Shown in pieces: positions 16,360 through 25,517 of a stretch of 64,000 nt of DNA. Position numbers and translations under genes: made by a program. The stretch is from JAUSIF01 sp963711595. GTDB taxonomy: Bacteria; Pseudomonadota; Alphaproteobacteria; Rhizobiales; Xanthobacteraceae. The stretch is from contig CAVQER010000001.1 of assembly GCA_963711595.1 (NCBI GenBank), positions 620,001 through 684,000 on the forward strand. Direction: 5' to 3'. A model generated the notes under the pieces. That model was not told the origin of the DNA. It searched no databases and saw nothing but the letters and a program-made list of their open reading frames with translations. Each line of letters begins with the position of its first letter. Within the stretch, counting starts at the first letter, position 1.

Positions 16360-16384
16360 AACGCGCGCGTGAGACCGTCGTTCC
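16360..16384 (-). promoter_or_regulatory. EcfG-type promoter for malate synthase
   Basis: On the minus strand GGAAC (16384-16380), 16 bases, CGTT (16363-16360), an exact consensus match in the glcF-malate synthase spacer, 58 bp before the ATG at 16302. The spacer also carries a GTCTCA/TGAGAC inverted repeat overlapping the promoter. Confidence 0.68.
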
Positions 16385-16425
16385 GGGCGCGTTCTATCAG
16401 GTAACGGGACGGCCGCCACGCGACA

Positions 16426-17736
16426 TTAGGCCAACGCACTGCCTCGAATTGCAGCAGGGGTAGGACCACCGGTCGCCCAGTCGAGCAACTCGACGGTGTG
16501 CACAACGGGGATCGTGGTGCCGGAGCCGATTTGGGTGAGGCAGCCGATATTGCCGGTCGCGATCGCGTGTGGGCGTGTGCTCTCGATGTTCTTGATCTTC
16601 CGGTCGCGCAGGCGCGCGGCAATTTCCGGCTGAAGCATGTTGTACGTCCCGGCCGAGCCGCAGCAGAGGTGGCCCTCCGGTATGTCCCGCACGTCGAAAC
16701 CAGCGCGAGCAAGCAGCGCCTTGGGCTCACGCGTGATTTTCTGACCGTGTTGCATCGAACAGGCGGAATGGTAGGCCAGCCGAAGACGACTTTTCTTGGC
16801 CGGCATGAGGTCAAGTGCGGCAAGATACTCGGAAATGTCGCGCGCAAGCGCGGCCACGCGCGCTGCCTTCTCGGCATAGGCCGAGTCAAAGCGCAGCATG
16901 AAGCCGTAGTCCTTCACAGTTGTGCCGCAACCGGACGCGGTAATCAGAATGGCATCGAGGCCCTCGCCCTCTATCTCGCGAGTCCACACATCGATGTTGT
17001 TTTTCACCAAAGCCTTCGCTTCGTTCTCGCGTCCGAGGTGATGCGAGAGCGAACCGCAACATGCTTCGCCGCTTGCGAACACAACCTCGATACCGTGACG
17101 CGCGAGGAGTTGCGCGGCCGCATCACGCACACGGGGCGCGGCTACCTGATCGACGCAACCCGACATTAGCGCGACGCGGGCTTTGCGAGCGCCCTGCGCT
17201 GGGACCGTCCCCGCTGCCGGGAATTGTGAGGCGCGCGGAGGAAACCACGGCGCGAGCGTTAACATCGCCGCAAGACGAGGCATGCCGATCGCCTTGAGCA
17301 GAGGTGCGAACGGCTTGCCCAACGCGGCAGCATAGAGGGCGAGGCGGAAACGACTTGGGTAAGGCATGAGCCGCGCGAGGAAACCGCGGCGAAGCCGGTC
17401 GAGAACCGGACGACGGAAGGTTTCCTCGATATGCGCGCGGGCGTGATCGACAAGGTGCATGTAGTGCACGCCGGATGGACACGTGGTCATGCACGCCAGG
17501 CAGGAAAGACAGCGATCGATGTGCAGTGTGTCTTCCGCAGTGGCCGGGCGACCCTGCTCCAGCATCTCCTTGATCAGGTAAATGCGGCCGCGGGGACTAT
17601 CGAGCTCGTCGCCCAAAAGCACATAAGTCGGGCATGTCGCGGTACAAAACCCGCAATGCACGCACGTGCGCACGATCCTGTCCGCTTCGGCAATGTTCGG
17701 ATCGGCAAGCTGGGCGAGAGAGAAACTGGTCTGCAT
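16426..17736 (-). CDS. glcF: Glycolate oxidase iron-sulfur subunit GlcF
   Basis: A 436-residue subunit carrying two [4Fe-4S] clusters that pass electrons from GlcD to the membrane quinone pool. Two ferredoxin-type motifs are visible at the N-terminus, CVHCGFCTATCP and CLSCLACMTTCP, followed by two CCG domains (ACCGSLSHHLG and LCCGSAGTYN). Length and order match GlcF. It is separated from glcE by an ABC transporter gene rather than following it directly, and malate synthase follows it 123 bp downstream. Confidence 0.95.
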   Translation of the reverse strand: MQTSFSLAQLADPNIAEADRIVRTCVHCGFCTATCPTYVLLGDELDSPRGRIYLIKEMLEQGRPATAEDTLHIDRCLSCLACMTTCPSGVHYMHLVDHARAHIEETFRRPVLDRLRRGFLARLMPYPSRFRLALYAAALGKPFAPLLKAIGMPRLAAMLTLAPWFPPRASQFPAAGTVPAQGARKARVALMSGCVDQVAAPRVRDAAAQLLARHGIEVVFASGEACCGSLSHHLGRENEAKALVKNNIDVWTREIEGEGLDAILITASGCGTTVKDYGFMLRFDSAYAEKAARVAALARDISEYLAALDLMPAKKSRLRLAYHSACSMQHGQKITREPKALLARAGFDVRDIPEGHLCCGSAGTYNMLQPEIAARLRDRKIKNIESTRPHAIATGNIGCLTQIGSGTTIPVVHTVELLDWATGGPTPAAIRGSALA

Positions 17737-17881
17737 GCTCGTGTAGTGGTTCAGCCGCTCTATGGACAGCGCCCCTGCAGAGAATTGCAGAGTTGGAGCA
17801 AGTGCTTAACAGAGCGGGCGGAAGTGTCGAATCGGGCTTGCTGGACCTGGGCATTGGCAACTTGCTTCAACTCGATTGCGG

Positions 17882-19777
17882 CTAGTGCAGGGGCGCCCGA
17901 TCGCGCGCCTCGACGGCCGGACGGGAAGTCGGCTGGCGTTCCAGACCGCCCCAGCCGCGCCGGCGCCATAGGCGGCGGACGAGCCCACGTCCCACCGGCT
18001 GAGGCAGGTCGATGTCGCTCACGATCCTCGCCCCGCCAGGCCGAGTCTCAAGTACGATCTTGCGCTCGTGAAACGCCTCGAGCTCGGGCCGGTGGCCGAC
18101 GCTCAGGATAGTAATGCCGGGCAGCCTGTTCTCCACCAACTCCAAGAGCTCGCGCTGGCTCTCCTTATCGAGTGCGGATGTGGACTCGTCCATTACGAGA
18201 ATGTCGGGTTGATGGATCAGGAGCCGCGCGAAGGCGACCCGCTGCTTTTCACCGCCTGATAGCGTCTGATCCCACGGTCCTTCCTCATCAAGCCGCTCGA
18301 GATGTTCTCCGAGGCCTACCGCTTCGATCGCATCTTTCACCTTCGCGTCATCGACCTCCTCCGCCCCCATCGGGTAAATGACAGCTCGCCGGAGTGCGCC
18401 GAGCGGAATGTATGGCCGCTGCGGCATGAGAAACATCTTCGCGCCAGGCTTGATGGAAATCTCGCCATCGCCCCATGGCCACAGCCCGGCGATCGCGCGG
18501 ACGAGCGTGCTCTTGCCGCTTCCCGATTCGCCGACGAACAAGACCTTCTCACCCGGAACGATCTTGACGTCCGCATCGCCGACGACGACCACCCCATTGT
18601 CGAGCGTCACGGAGACGTCCTTGAGCTCAAGTGCGACGCCCTCGGAAGCGTCGTTGTGCTTGATCCGGCCCAAGCCCTCGGAAGCCTCGGCTTTCTCCAG
18701 GCCGTCAAGCGACACGAGAAACGAAGCGACGCGGCGCGCCGAGGCCGACCAGTCAGCGAACCGCGGATAGTTGTCGACAAGCCAGTTGAATGCCGTCTGA
18801 ACGGTGACGAAGGCGGAGGCCGCTTGCATCACCTGCCCAAGCGACATGCTGCCGTCGAGGAACTTCGGAGCGGAAAGGATCACGGGGATCACGGGGGCGA
18901 CAAGGAAGCTCGTCTGGGCGACCGACGTAGTACGCATGTACTGCCGCATGATCTCACGCCAACGATCGATCACGAGGTTCAGCGACTTGGTAAGCTCGTT
19001 CTTCTCCTCTTCCTCGCCGGCAATCAGCGCGATGCTTTCACCGTTTTCTCGCAGACGCATGAGCGAGTAGCGCAGCTCGGCCTCGGACTGCATCTTTTTC
19101 TCAGATGCGACGACATAGCGACGGCCTATCCACACCATCATGCTGCTCGCGAAGATCGCATAGGCGACGGCGGCGACAACGAGGAAGCCGGGAATCGTGA
19201 TGGTCGAACCGGCGAAATCGAACGTGAGATCGCCGCCGACGACCCACAGCACGGTAATGAAAGTCGCCGCAGCCAGAAGCGCCGCGAGCAGCCCCGCGCC
19301 GAAATCGATCGGCGACTCCGTGGCGACGCGCACGTCTTCGGCTATGCGATGTTCGGGATTCTCGTGATCGCCCGAAATCAGATTGAGATGATAGTAGTGC
19401 CCTCGGGCGAGCCAGCGATCGACGAGGTGCAGGCTCAACCACCGCCGCCACTCCCGCTGAATTGTCGTCCGCGCGTAGACTATTGCTACTGCCGCCGCGA
19501 TGCTGCCGAGCGCGAGCGGAAAGAAGACCATCGCCTGAAACAGAACCTGCGACGAGTTACGCTGCTCGAGCGCATCGAAGATCTCGCGATTCCAGAAATT
19601 GATTCGGTACTGCACGTAGGTTTGCGCGACAACGATAATGGCGAGCAGCACGGTCATCATCCACGCGCGCCTGCGGCGTCGGCCGGTCCAAAACTCCCGC
19701 GCGGTCCGCCAGAATCGTCTGACCAGGGACCGGCGCTTGGCTATCTGGACGTCGTCTTCATCGATGTCTTCGGACAT
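17882..19777 (-). CDS. ABC transporter, fused permease/ATPase, SbmA/BacA-YddA type (paralogue 2)
   Basis: A 631-residue fused half transporter inserted between glcE and glcF. The hydrophilic head MSEDIDEDDVQIAKRRSL is followed by five or six membrane helices of the ABC_membrane_2 type and a C-terminal ATPase. ATPase motifs look competent: Walker A GESGSGKST, signature LSGGEKQR, Walker B ILVMDESTSALD, switch histidine in SVGHRPELEA. The C-terminus extends about 45 residues beyond the ATPase with an arginine/tryptophan-rich segment. The start at 19777 was chosen over an upstream in-frame ATG because the intervening residues look like leader noise. It is co-oriented with the glycolate genes, so a link to glycolate import or export is possible but not shown. 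Confidence 0.88.
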   Translation of the reverse strand: MSEDIDEDDVQIAKRRSLVRRFWRTAREFWTGRRRRRAWMMTVLLAIIVVAQTYVQYRINFWNREIFDALEQRNSSQVLFQAMVFFPLALGSIAAAVAIVYARTTIQREWRRWLSLHLVDRWLARGHYYHLNLISGDHENPEHRIAEDVRVATESPIDFGAGLLAALLAAATFITVLWVVGGDLTFDFAGSTITIPGFLVVAAVAYAIFASSMMVWIGRRYVVASEKKMQSEAELRYSLMRLRENGESIALIAGEEEEKNELTKSLNLVIDRWREIMRQYMRTTSVAQTSFLVAPVIPVILSAPKFLDGSMSLGQVMQAASAFVTVQTAFNWLVDNYPRFADWSASARRVASFLVSLDGLEKAEASEGLGRIKHNDASEGVALELKDVSVTLDNGVVVVGDADVKIVPGEKVLFVGESGSGKSTLVRAIAGLWPWGDGEISIKPGAKMFLMPQRPYIPLGALRRAVIYPMGAEEVDDAKVKDAIEAVGLGEHLERLDEEGPWDQTLSGGEKQRVAFARLLIHQPDILVMDESTSALDKESQRELLELVENRLPGITILSVGHRPELEAFHERKIVLETRPGGARIVSDIDLPQPVGRGLVRRLWRRRGWGGLERQPTSRPAVEARDRAPLH

Positions 19778-19851
19778 GTTTCTGCGAATGCGCGTCGGTA
19801 CGCTGCGACGGCCAAGTACAAACAAGAAGCCGGGAGAAAAGTTCCCGCGGG

Positions 19852-21069
19852 TCAGATGCCCGCGTATATGCGTCCAGGATTGAGAACGCCCTTTGGATCG
19901 AAGCTTTCCTTGAGACGTTTCGACAAGGCGGCGAACGCGGGGTCCAGAGGTTCGAAGACGTGGGCGCTCGCGCGTACCGCAGCGTCGGCTCGAACCAGCA
20001 GTGCGTGTCCTCTGCCGGCCACCGCCGCTCGCACGGTCGCTTCTTCAGCGATCGCAGTCGGCATTTCGACCCAAACCAGTCCGCCGGCCCAGTCGTAGAA
20101 GACCTCGGCACGAGTTGACGCCTGGAGCGCCGCGCCGACTTTGGGACCGTCGCTCGGTGCGACCGAAATGCGCCAGACGGCGCGTGTGCTGCCGTCGGAA
20201 AACGGCCTAACGTCGCGGACGCCTCGCCAGAATGTAGCGGACTCGTCGGGGCCCAGCGTTTCCAGCAGGCCGAAAGGCTGCAGAATCGTTTCGAGCTGGC
20301 GGCGCCGATACGCCACCGAGACGGGAATTCCTTCGAGGCGCAGAGCTGTCAGACCACGATCGGTGCGGATTCCAGCGGGCAGGTCAATTGATGACGCTGC
20401 GCCCGCGGGCAAGTGGGCAGCCGCCGACACCTCGCAGGAGGAGCCCATGGCGGCAGACATTGCCTTTACGGCGGCAACCGCTTCGAGACCGACCACGAGC
20501 ACCGTCTCGACGTGCTCCGCGCGCGGGAGAACCTTGATCGTCAATTCCGTGAAAACTGCGAGCGTCCCCCACGAGCCAGCGACGAGCTTCGACAGATCGT
20601 AACCGGTGACGTTCTTCACCACGCGGCCACCGGATTTGAACCGTTCGCCGCGGCCGGAAACGGCGTGTACGCCGAGCGCATGGTCGCGAGCGGCGCCTGC
20701 CTTGATGCGGCGCGGGCCGGAAAGATTTGCGGCGATCGTACCGCCGAGCGTCGCCCTGCCCGGCTCACCGCCTAGCAGCGGCCCGCAATCCATCGGCTCG
20801 AAGGCAAATTCCTGATCATTCTCGGCGAGCAAGAGTTCGATTTCTGATAGCGACGTGCCCGCCTTGGCGGACAGGATCAACTCATCCGGCTCGTAGAGGT
20901 CGACGCCCGAGATCGATGAGACGTCGAGCGTCAGATCGTTCTGCGCGGCGCGGCCGATGGCCCGCTTGCTGCCGTGACCCACGACTTCGAGCGTCTTGCC
21001 CTCGCCGGCGGCCCAGGCCACCGCTTCGGCGACATCATTCGCATCGCGGGGCTTCAGAACGTCAGCCAT
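19852..21069 (-). CDS. glcE: Glycolate oxidase FAD-binding subunit GlcE
   Basis: A 405-residue FAD-binding-domain protein of the GlcE type, the partner of GlcD in glycolate oxidase. The FAD-4 domain occupies the N-terminal half, with GHGSKRAIGRAAQ near residue 30, ATLGGTIAANLSGPRR and NVTGYDLSKLVAGSWGTLA; it ends VLNPGRIYAGI. Its ATG overlaps the TGA of glcD (ATGA at 21069-21071), a sign of coupled translation. It shares a fold with GlcD but lacks its C-terminal glycolate-binding histidine region. Confidence 0.93.
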   Translation of the reverse strand: MADVLKPRDANDVAEAVAWAAGEGKTLEVVGHGSKRAIGRAAQNDLTLDVSSISGVDLYEPDELILSAKAGTSLSEIELLLAENDQEFAFEPMDCGPLLGGEPGRATLGGTIAANLSGPRRIKAGAARDHALGVHAVSGRGERFKSGGRVVKNVTGYDLSKLVAGSWGTLAVFTELTIKVLPRAEHVETVLVVGLEAVAAVKAMSAAMGSSCEVSAAAHLPAGAASSIDLPAGIRTDRGLTALRLEGIPVSVAYRRRQLETILQPFGLLETLGPDESATFWRGVRDVRPFSDGSTRAVWRISVAPSDGPKVGAALQASTRAEVFYDWAGGLVWVEMPTAIAEEATVRAAVAGRGHALLVRADAAVRASAHVFEPLDPAFAALSKRLKESFDPKGVLNPGRIYAGI

Positions 21070-22559
21070 CAGAAGCGCGGCAATTCCGGAAACGGCACCT
21101 TGCCGGCATGCACGTGTATGCGTCCGAGTTCCGCGCAGCGGTGCAGCGTGGGAAATACCTTCCCGGGATTCAGCAGCCCCTTGTCATCAAACGCGCACTT
21201 TACTCGCTGCTGCTGAGCGAGGTCGACCTCCGAAAACATCGTCGGCATGAGGTCGCGCTTTTCGACGCCGACGCCGTGTTCGCCGGTTAGCACGCCACCC
21301 ACTTCCACACAGTACCGCAGAATATCGGCGCCGAATTTTTCTGCCCGCTCCAACTCATCGGTCTTGTTCGCGTCATAGAGGATTAGGGGATGCAGGTTCC
21401 CATCACCCGCATGGAAAACGTTCGCCACTTGCAGTCGGTATTTTTCCGACAGCTCGCGAATCCGCGTCAGCACTTGCGGGAGGCGAGCGCGCGGGATCGT
21501 TCCGTCCATACAGTAGTAGTCGGGCGCGATGCGTCCGACCGAGGGAAAGGCCGCCTTGCGACCGGCCCAGAATTTCAGGCGCTCTTCTTCCGAAGTCGAG
21601 ACACGAAGCGTGGTAGCGTCGCAAGTGCGGGCGATTTCGCCGACCCGATCGAGCAGGTTATCAACTTCCGCTTCGGGTCCATCGAGCTCGACGATCAACA
21701 GCGCTTCGACGTCTAGCGGATAGCCCGCGTGCACGAACGCCTCTGCTGCATGAATCGCCGGCCGGTCCATCATCTCCATCCCGCCAGGAATGATGCCAGC
21801 ACCGATGATCTTCGCGACGCAGTCGCCGGCTGATTCCGAAGACGGAAATCCGATCAGCGCGGCGCGGGCGGTTTCCGGCTTTTTCAGGATGCGAACAGTG
21901 ACCTCGGTCACCACTCCGAGGAGGCCCTCGGAACCGCACACGAGCGCGAGCCAGTCGTAACCGCCGGAGTCGAGTTGCTTGCCGCCGACTCGGATCACCT
22001 CGCCGCCGATCAGCACCATCTCCAGGCCGAGGATGTTGTTTGTCGTCATGCCGTACTTCAGGCAATGCACGCCGCCGGAATTCTCCGCGACGTTGCCACC
22101 GATCGTGCAGGCGATCTGCGAGGACGGATCCGGAGCGTAATAGAATCCGCGCTCGCCAACGGCGTCGGAGATACCGAGGTTTGTCACGCCTGGCTGCACG
22201 ACTGCCGCGCGGTTGTTGTAGTCGATTTCGAGAATTCGGTTGAATTTGGAAAGACCAAGTAACACTCCGTCGCCGAGCGGCAGTGCCCCTCCCGACAGCG
22301 ACGTGCCCGCGCCGCGCGGCACCACTTTCACCTCGCGCTCGCTGCAGTAGCGGAGAATGCGGGAAACCTGCTCGGTGGTTTCCGGCAGCACGACGACCAT
22401 GGGGAGCTGGCGATAGGCGGTCAGCCCGTCGGATTCGTACGGGCGCATCCCGACTTCGCTGTCGATCACGCCCTCCCCCGGCACGATGGCGCGCAGCGCG
22501 GCGACAATCTCGCCGCGGCGAGCCAACACGGCCTGATCAAGGGCGGGCATCGCAACCAT
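21069..22559 (-). CDS. glcD: Glycolate oxidase subunit GlcD
   Basis: A 496-residue flavoprotein that oxidises glycolate to glyoxylate. FAD-binding sequences VVPRGAGTSLSGGALPLGDG and IGGNVAENSGGVHCLKYG are visible, as are the C-terminal catalytic-region motifs NVFHAGDGNLHP and GEHGVGVEKRD. The start at 22559 has GGAGG six bases upstream. It is the first gene of the leftward glcD-glcE-ABC-glcF-malate synthase cluster. Related D-lactate dehydrogenases share this fold; the adjacent glcE and glcF decide the call. Confidence 0.95.
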   Translation of the reverse strand: MVAMPALDQAVLARRGEIVAALRAIVPGEGVIDSEVGMRPYESDGLTAYRQLPMVVVLPETTEQVSRILRYCSEREVKVVPRGAGTSLSGGALPLGDGVLLGLSKFNRILEIDYNNRAAVVQPGVTNLGISDAVGERGFYYAPDPSSQIACTIGGNVAENSGGVHCLKYGMTTNNILGLEMVLIGGEVIRVGGKQLDSGGYDWLALVCGSEGLLGVVTEVTVRILKKPETARAALIGFPSSESAGDCVAKIIGAGIIPGGMEMMDRPAIHAAEAFVHAGYPLDVEALLIVELDGPEAEVDNLLDRVGEIARTCDATTLRVSTSEEERLKFWAGRKAAFPSVGRIAPDYYCMDGTIPRARLPQVLTRIRELSEKYRLQVANVFHAGDGNLHPLILYDANKTDELERAEKFGADILRYCVEVGGVLTGEHGVGVEKRDLMPTMFSEVDLAQQQRVKCAFDDKGLLNPGKVFPTLHRCAELGRIHVHAGKVPFPELPRF

Positions 22560-22642
22560 GGATTTCCTCCGGCGCCAATTCTAGCAGATTGCCGCGCGCG
22601 ATAAGGGGGCGGCTCACGGCGCTTTCCGTGCCGGAATCAGAA

Positions 22643-22670
22643 AGGGCGGGTGGCTCGAAGCCCCCGCCCT
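22643..22670 (-). terminator. Intrinsic terminator downstream of the secreted hydrolase
   Basis: AGGGCGGG (22643-22650) pairs with CCCGCCCT (22663-22670). Read leftward it is followed by TTTCTG. It lies 25 bp after the hydrolase stop codon and upstream of glcD, insulating the two. Confidence 0.75.
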
Positions 22671-22695
22671 ACAAAATGAACGACGCCGCCTGTGG

Positions 22696-23457
22696 CTAGT
22701 TTCGGGTCGCCGGATCGGTAACCGAAGCGTTCTGCGGCGCCGTCTCGGGCGTCGAGCCGCTCGCCGGGGTTGCGGGCGGTGTGCCGTTGCCCTCGTTCCC
22801 CTTCGGCTCGATTTTTGGGCGCTCAGTCGTCGAGGTTGGCGGCGAGCCGCCGATCGATCGGATATGGCTGATCGACTGGGAGTGAAGTGCCGGCGACTTG
22901 TCGATGTCGGTGTGGCCGACTTCGCCGCGACGCGAGAGATCGACATTGTTCAACGTACCGCGGAATCCCGATCCTCGGCCAACCGCGGTGCCCCAGCCAT
23001 TCGTCGACGAATAGAAGTTGACGACGCGCGCGACGTTGGGGCCGGCGGTCATAGGCGCCGTCGGGTCGTACGCGATGATCAGCGGAACCGGCACGCTATA
23101 TCTGGCCAAGTCCTCGGCCATCGAGAACGCCGCATTTGCGCCGAGAGAATGGCCGATGATGACGACGTTTTCCCGTTGACCGCGCCGGTAGCGTTCGCCG
23201 ATCGCTTCGGCGAGGCTCGGATACTCGGCGTGGCCGTGCACCGAGGCGCGGATGCCGCTCCGGTTCAGCTTGACGCCGAGGTCGTCCATCCCTGTGGAGA
23301 AAATGTCCATGAACCCGCGCAGCAAATAGACGTGCGTTCCGCTATTGCGCGGCGCGGCTCCTGCCTTTGCCTTTGGACCATCCTGAGCCGCGGCAATGGC
23401 AGCCGACAATGTGGCCACCACAAGCGCCGCTGCGAGAACCTGAAAATAACGCCTCAT
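22696..23457 (-). CDS. Exported alpha/beta-hydrolase-like protein
   Basis: A 253-residue protein starting with a signal peptide (MRRYFQVLAAALVVATLSAA). The hydrolase fold shows a nucleophile elbow, VVIIGHSLGANAAF, near residue 105, an oxyanion-region VYLLRGFMDIFSTG near residue 45, and a possible acid/histidine pair later (VGHTDIDKS). The C-terminal 50 residues are proline, threonine and glutamate-rich, looking unstructured. It could be a periplasmic esterase or thioesterase. Its substrate is unknown and it stands alone between terminators. Confidence 0.65.
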   Translation of the reverse strand: MRRYFQVLAAALVVATLSAAIAAAQDGPKAKAGAAPRNSGTHVYLLRGFMDIFSTGMDDLGVKLNRSGIRASVHGHAEYPSLAEAIGERYRRGQRENVVIIGHSLGANAAFSMAEDLARYSVPVPLIIAYDPTAPMTAGPNVARVVNFYSSTNGWGTAVGRGSGFRGTLNNVDLSRRGEVGHTDIDKSPALHSQSISHIRSIGGSPPTSTTERPKIEPKGNEGNGTPPATPASGSTPETAPQNASVTDPATRN

Positions 23458-23671
23458 GTTCGCCCCGATGCCCTATTCCGTGTGTGTTCGACCGAGCCAC
23501 CGCCTGAGCCACGTCACCGCTGCTCGCAGCGTGGTTTCACCGTTTATAAGCAGCGCGGTAAAGTGCGGCTAGTCCGCGGAGCTAATGCGGTTAGTTTCGG
23601 ACAAAGATGTTGCGAAATTGTCACTAGAATCTTCCCCACGGAACACACTGTGAGGAGGCGGCAATTCGCTC

Positions 23672-24256
23672 CTAGTGGATCCAAGGAACGATACGCGCCG
23701 TGTGAGCCATGTACGCGCGATATTGCGCGCCGAACGCGTCGAGCATCAGCTGCTCCTCGCGCCCGACGCGAAACGAATAGAGAATTCCGAAGCCGATGAG
23801 GCCGGAGATCCCTGCCACCCAATTGGGCAGCAACAGGAATTGCGCGATCGCCCACAGGAAGAAAGCGGAATACATCGGATGGCGCACGTAGCGGTAGACG
23901 CCGGCCGTGACGAGTTCGTGCTTATCGCGCACTTCGAGCGATACCGACCAATTACGGCCGAGTTCCCGGTGGGTGCGCCAGAACAGCCAAAGCGACCCGA
24001 GAGCCGGAATGATTCCGAGCCACGCGACGAGTGGAACGAAGGATCGATTCGCGGCGGCGGGAAATCCGGTGAAGACGTAGATGATTGGAATAATGCCGAG
24101 GCCGGCAAGCGAAATGCCGAGCAGGACCAGCTCGCGCGCGTCGCGATGACTGGCGGCGACTTTTGCCTTCCTGGCCCGGCGTTCATAGGGGAAGCGGATC
24201 AGCCACCAGGCAATCACGCAGCCGAGCCACACATACTTGGCAATGAGCGGCGTCAT
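23672..24256 (-). CDS. Isoprenylcysteine carboxyl methyltransferase-family (ICMT/PEMT-like) membrane protein
   Basis: A 194-residue protein with four to five hydrophobic helices and the ICMT hallmark YRYVRHPMYSAFFLW followed by a C-terminal EEQLMLDAFGAQYRAYM, the pattern of membrane methyltransferases that bind S-adenosylmethionine at the cytoplasmic face. Bacterial members often methylate lipids or phenols and their substrates are mostly unknown. Its ATG overlaps the TGA of the upstream membrane hydrolase (ATGA at 24253-24257), so the two are coupled and are the last genes of the lut operon direction. Confidence 0.82.
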   Translation of the reverse strand: MTPLIAKYVWLGCVIAWWLIRFPYERRARKAKVAASHRDARELVLLGISLAGLGIIPIIYVFTGFPAAANRSFVPLVAWLGIIPALGSLWLFWRTHRELGRNWSVSLEVRDKHELVTAGVYRYVRHPMYSAFFLWAIAQFLLLPNWVAGISGLIGFGILYSFRVGREEQLMLDAFGAQYRAYMAHTARIVPWIH

Positions 24257-25503
24257 AATGCCTTGCTCTTCTTGCTCGGAGTCGATTTCGATTGCGGTCC
24301 GGTTTCGACGAGACCCGGATCGAAGGTACCGTCGGCGGCAAACGCTTTCACTACGCCTTCGTGATAAAGCACGCGTTCCGGCAGGGGCACGGGGCCGCCC
24401 AAGATCATGTAGTAGTCGTAGAAGTAGCGCTGCTCGTTTCCCATCACGAATTGCCGGTGCACACGAAAGAAATCCCGCTTCAAGCCGGCGTAGGTCTCAG
24501 GCTTCAGCATGTGCTTGACGCGCACAATCTGAACGATGGGCATGTCGGCCGGAGGCAAGTCGAGGTCGGTGACGGGGTTGGATTTGTAGAAGTTGACGAT
24601 GTCGGAAATGGCCTGGAATTCAGCCCAGTAAAGGCGCGGATCGTTTGCGACCGTGCGAACCGATTCGCGTACTTGTTTCGCCGCCGGGTGGAGCCCAATC
24701 TTCAATAATGACGAGCCGATTGTGAGGATCCGGACCGGCACCCCACGCGCGCCGAACTCGGGATCGAGGCGCTTTGCCCGATCGACGACGTCGATGGCCT
24801 GCACGGCGCCGAGACTGTGGCCGACGATCACGATCTCGTCTGCGGTCGAGTTTCGGCACAGATCGACGAGTTCGCGCGCGAAACCATCGAAGCGGTCATC
24901 GAGAGTCTTGCGGCGGCGATGCACGAGATCGCTGGCAAAATACCAGTCGTTCAAGAGATATCCGACGTAGAACGGTTTTGGCGGCAGCTTCAGGAGGCCG
25001 AAGACGCAGCCGATTCCGATCAGGATGGCGATCAGCGTCGGATATGGCACAGCGTCGCCGATCAAACGGCGCGAAAGGTAGAAGCCTCCAAAGCCGGCGA
25101 GGCCGATCAGGACGTACGGATAGAGAAAGAACAGCGCGTAACGCCAGTTGGTTCGGAAATACTCGAGGATCGCGCCGGAGAACACGAAATCGAACAGCGC
25201 GCGCAGCCCGACCCAGAGTTGTCGCGACTCAGAAAGTTCGAAATCCGGCGCGATGATGTCGCCCCACCAAAACATCCGATAGTCGGTATCTACTTCCCAA
25301 TTCGGGCCCGACGTCTTCAACTTCCAGGCCGCCACATTGGTCTTTGCGTCGACGGAGGGCGGCGACAACTCGGTCTTCACATTCCACGTAGCCTCGAACG
25401 AGGGGAGTTCCTTCGCGAAGCGGCGATGATGGCCTTCCGGCCGCGAAATTTCGTAGCCGCAAACGAAGATCACGTCGCGTTTCTTGACGACCCTCGGTTC
25501 CAT
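24253..25503 (-). CDS. Membrane-associated alpha/beta-hydrolase-like protein
   Basis: A 416-residue protein with an N-terminal hydrophilic domain (start MEPRVVKKRDVIFVCGYEIS at 25503), two hydrophobic helices around residues 120-190 (LFFLYPYVLIGLAGFGGFYL and the following segment), and a C-terminal hydrolase part with nucleophile elbow IVIVGHSLGAVQAID near residue 240. It lies 15 bp after lutC and is coupled to the ICMT-like gene by an ATGA overlap. The N-terminal in-frame extension upstream of 25503 runs into lutC and was left out. The function is unknown; an esterase or lipase at the inner membrane is plausible. Confidence 0.65.
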   Translation of the reverse strand: MEPRVVKKRDVIFVCGYEISRPEGHHRRFAKELPSFEATWNVKTELSPPSVDAKTNVAAWKLKTSGPNWEVDTDYRMFWWGDIIAPDFELSESRQLWVGLRALFDFVFSGAILEYFRTNWRYALFFLYPYVLIGLAGFGGFYLSRRLIGDAVPYPTLIAILIGIGCVFGLLKLPPKPFYVGYLLNDWYFASDLVHRRRKTLDDRFDGFARELVDLCRNSTADEIVIVGHSLGAVQAIDVVDRAKRLDPEFGARGVPVRILTIGSSLLKIGLHPAAKQVRESVRTVANDPRLYWAEFQAISDIVNFYKSNPVTDLDLPPADMPIVQIVRVKHMLKPETYAGLKRDFFRVHRQFVMGNEQRYFYDYYMILGGPVPLPERVLYHEGVVKAFAADGTFDPGLVETGPQSKSTPSKKSKAL

Positions 25504-25517
25504 CGAAGCGATCCGGC

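Noticed and set aside
18302..20098. 598-residue open frame on + opposite the second SbmA-like ABC gene
   Set aside because: It is antisense to clear ABC motifs; the composition is shadow-like.
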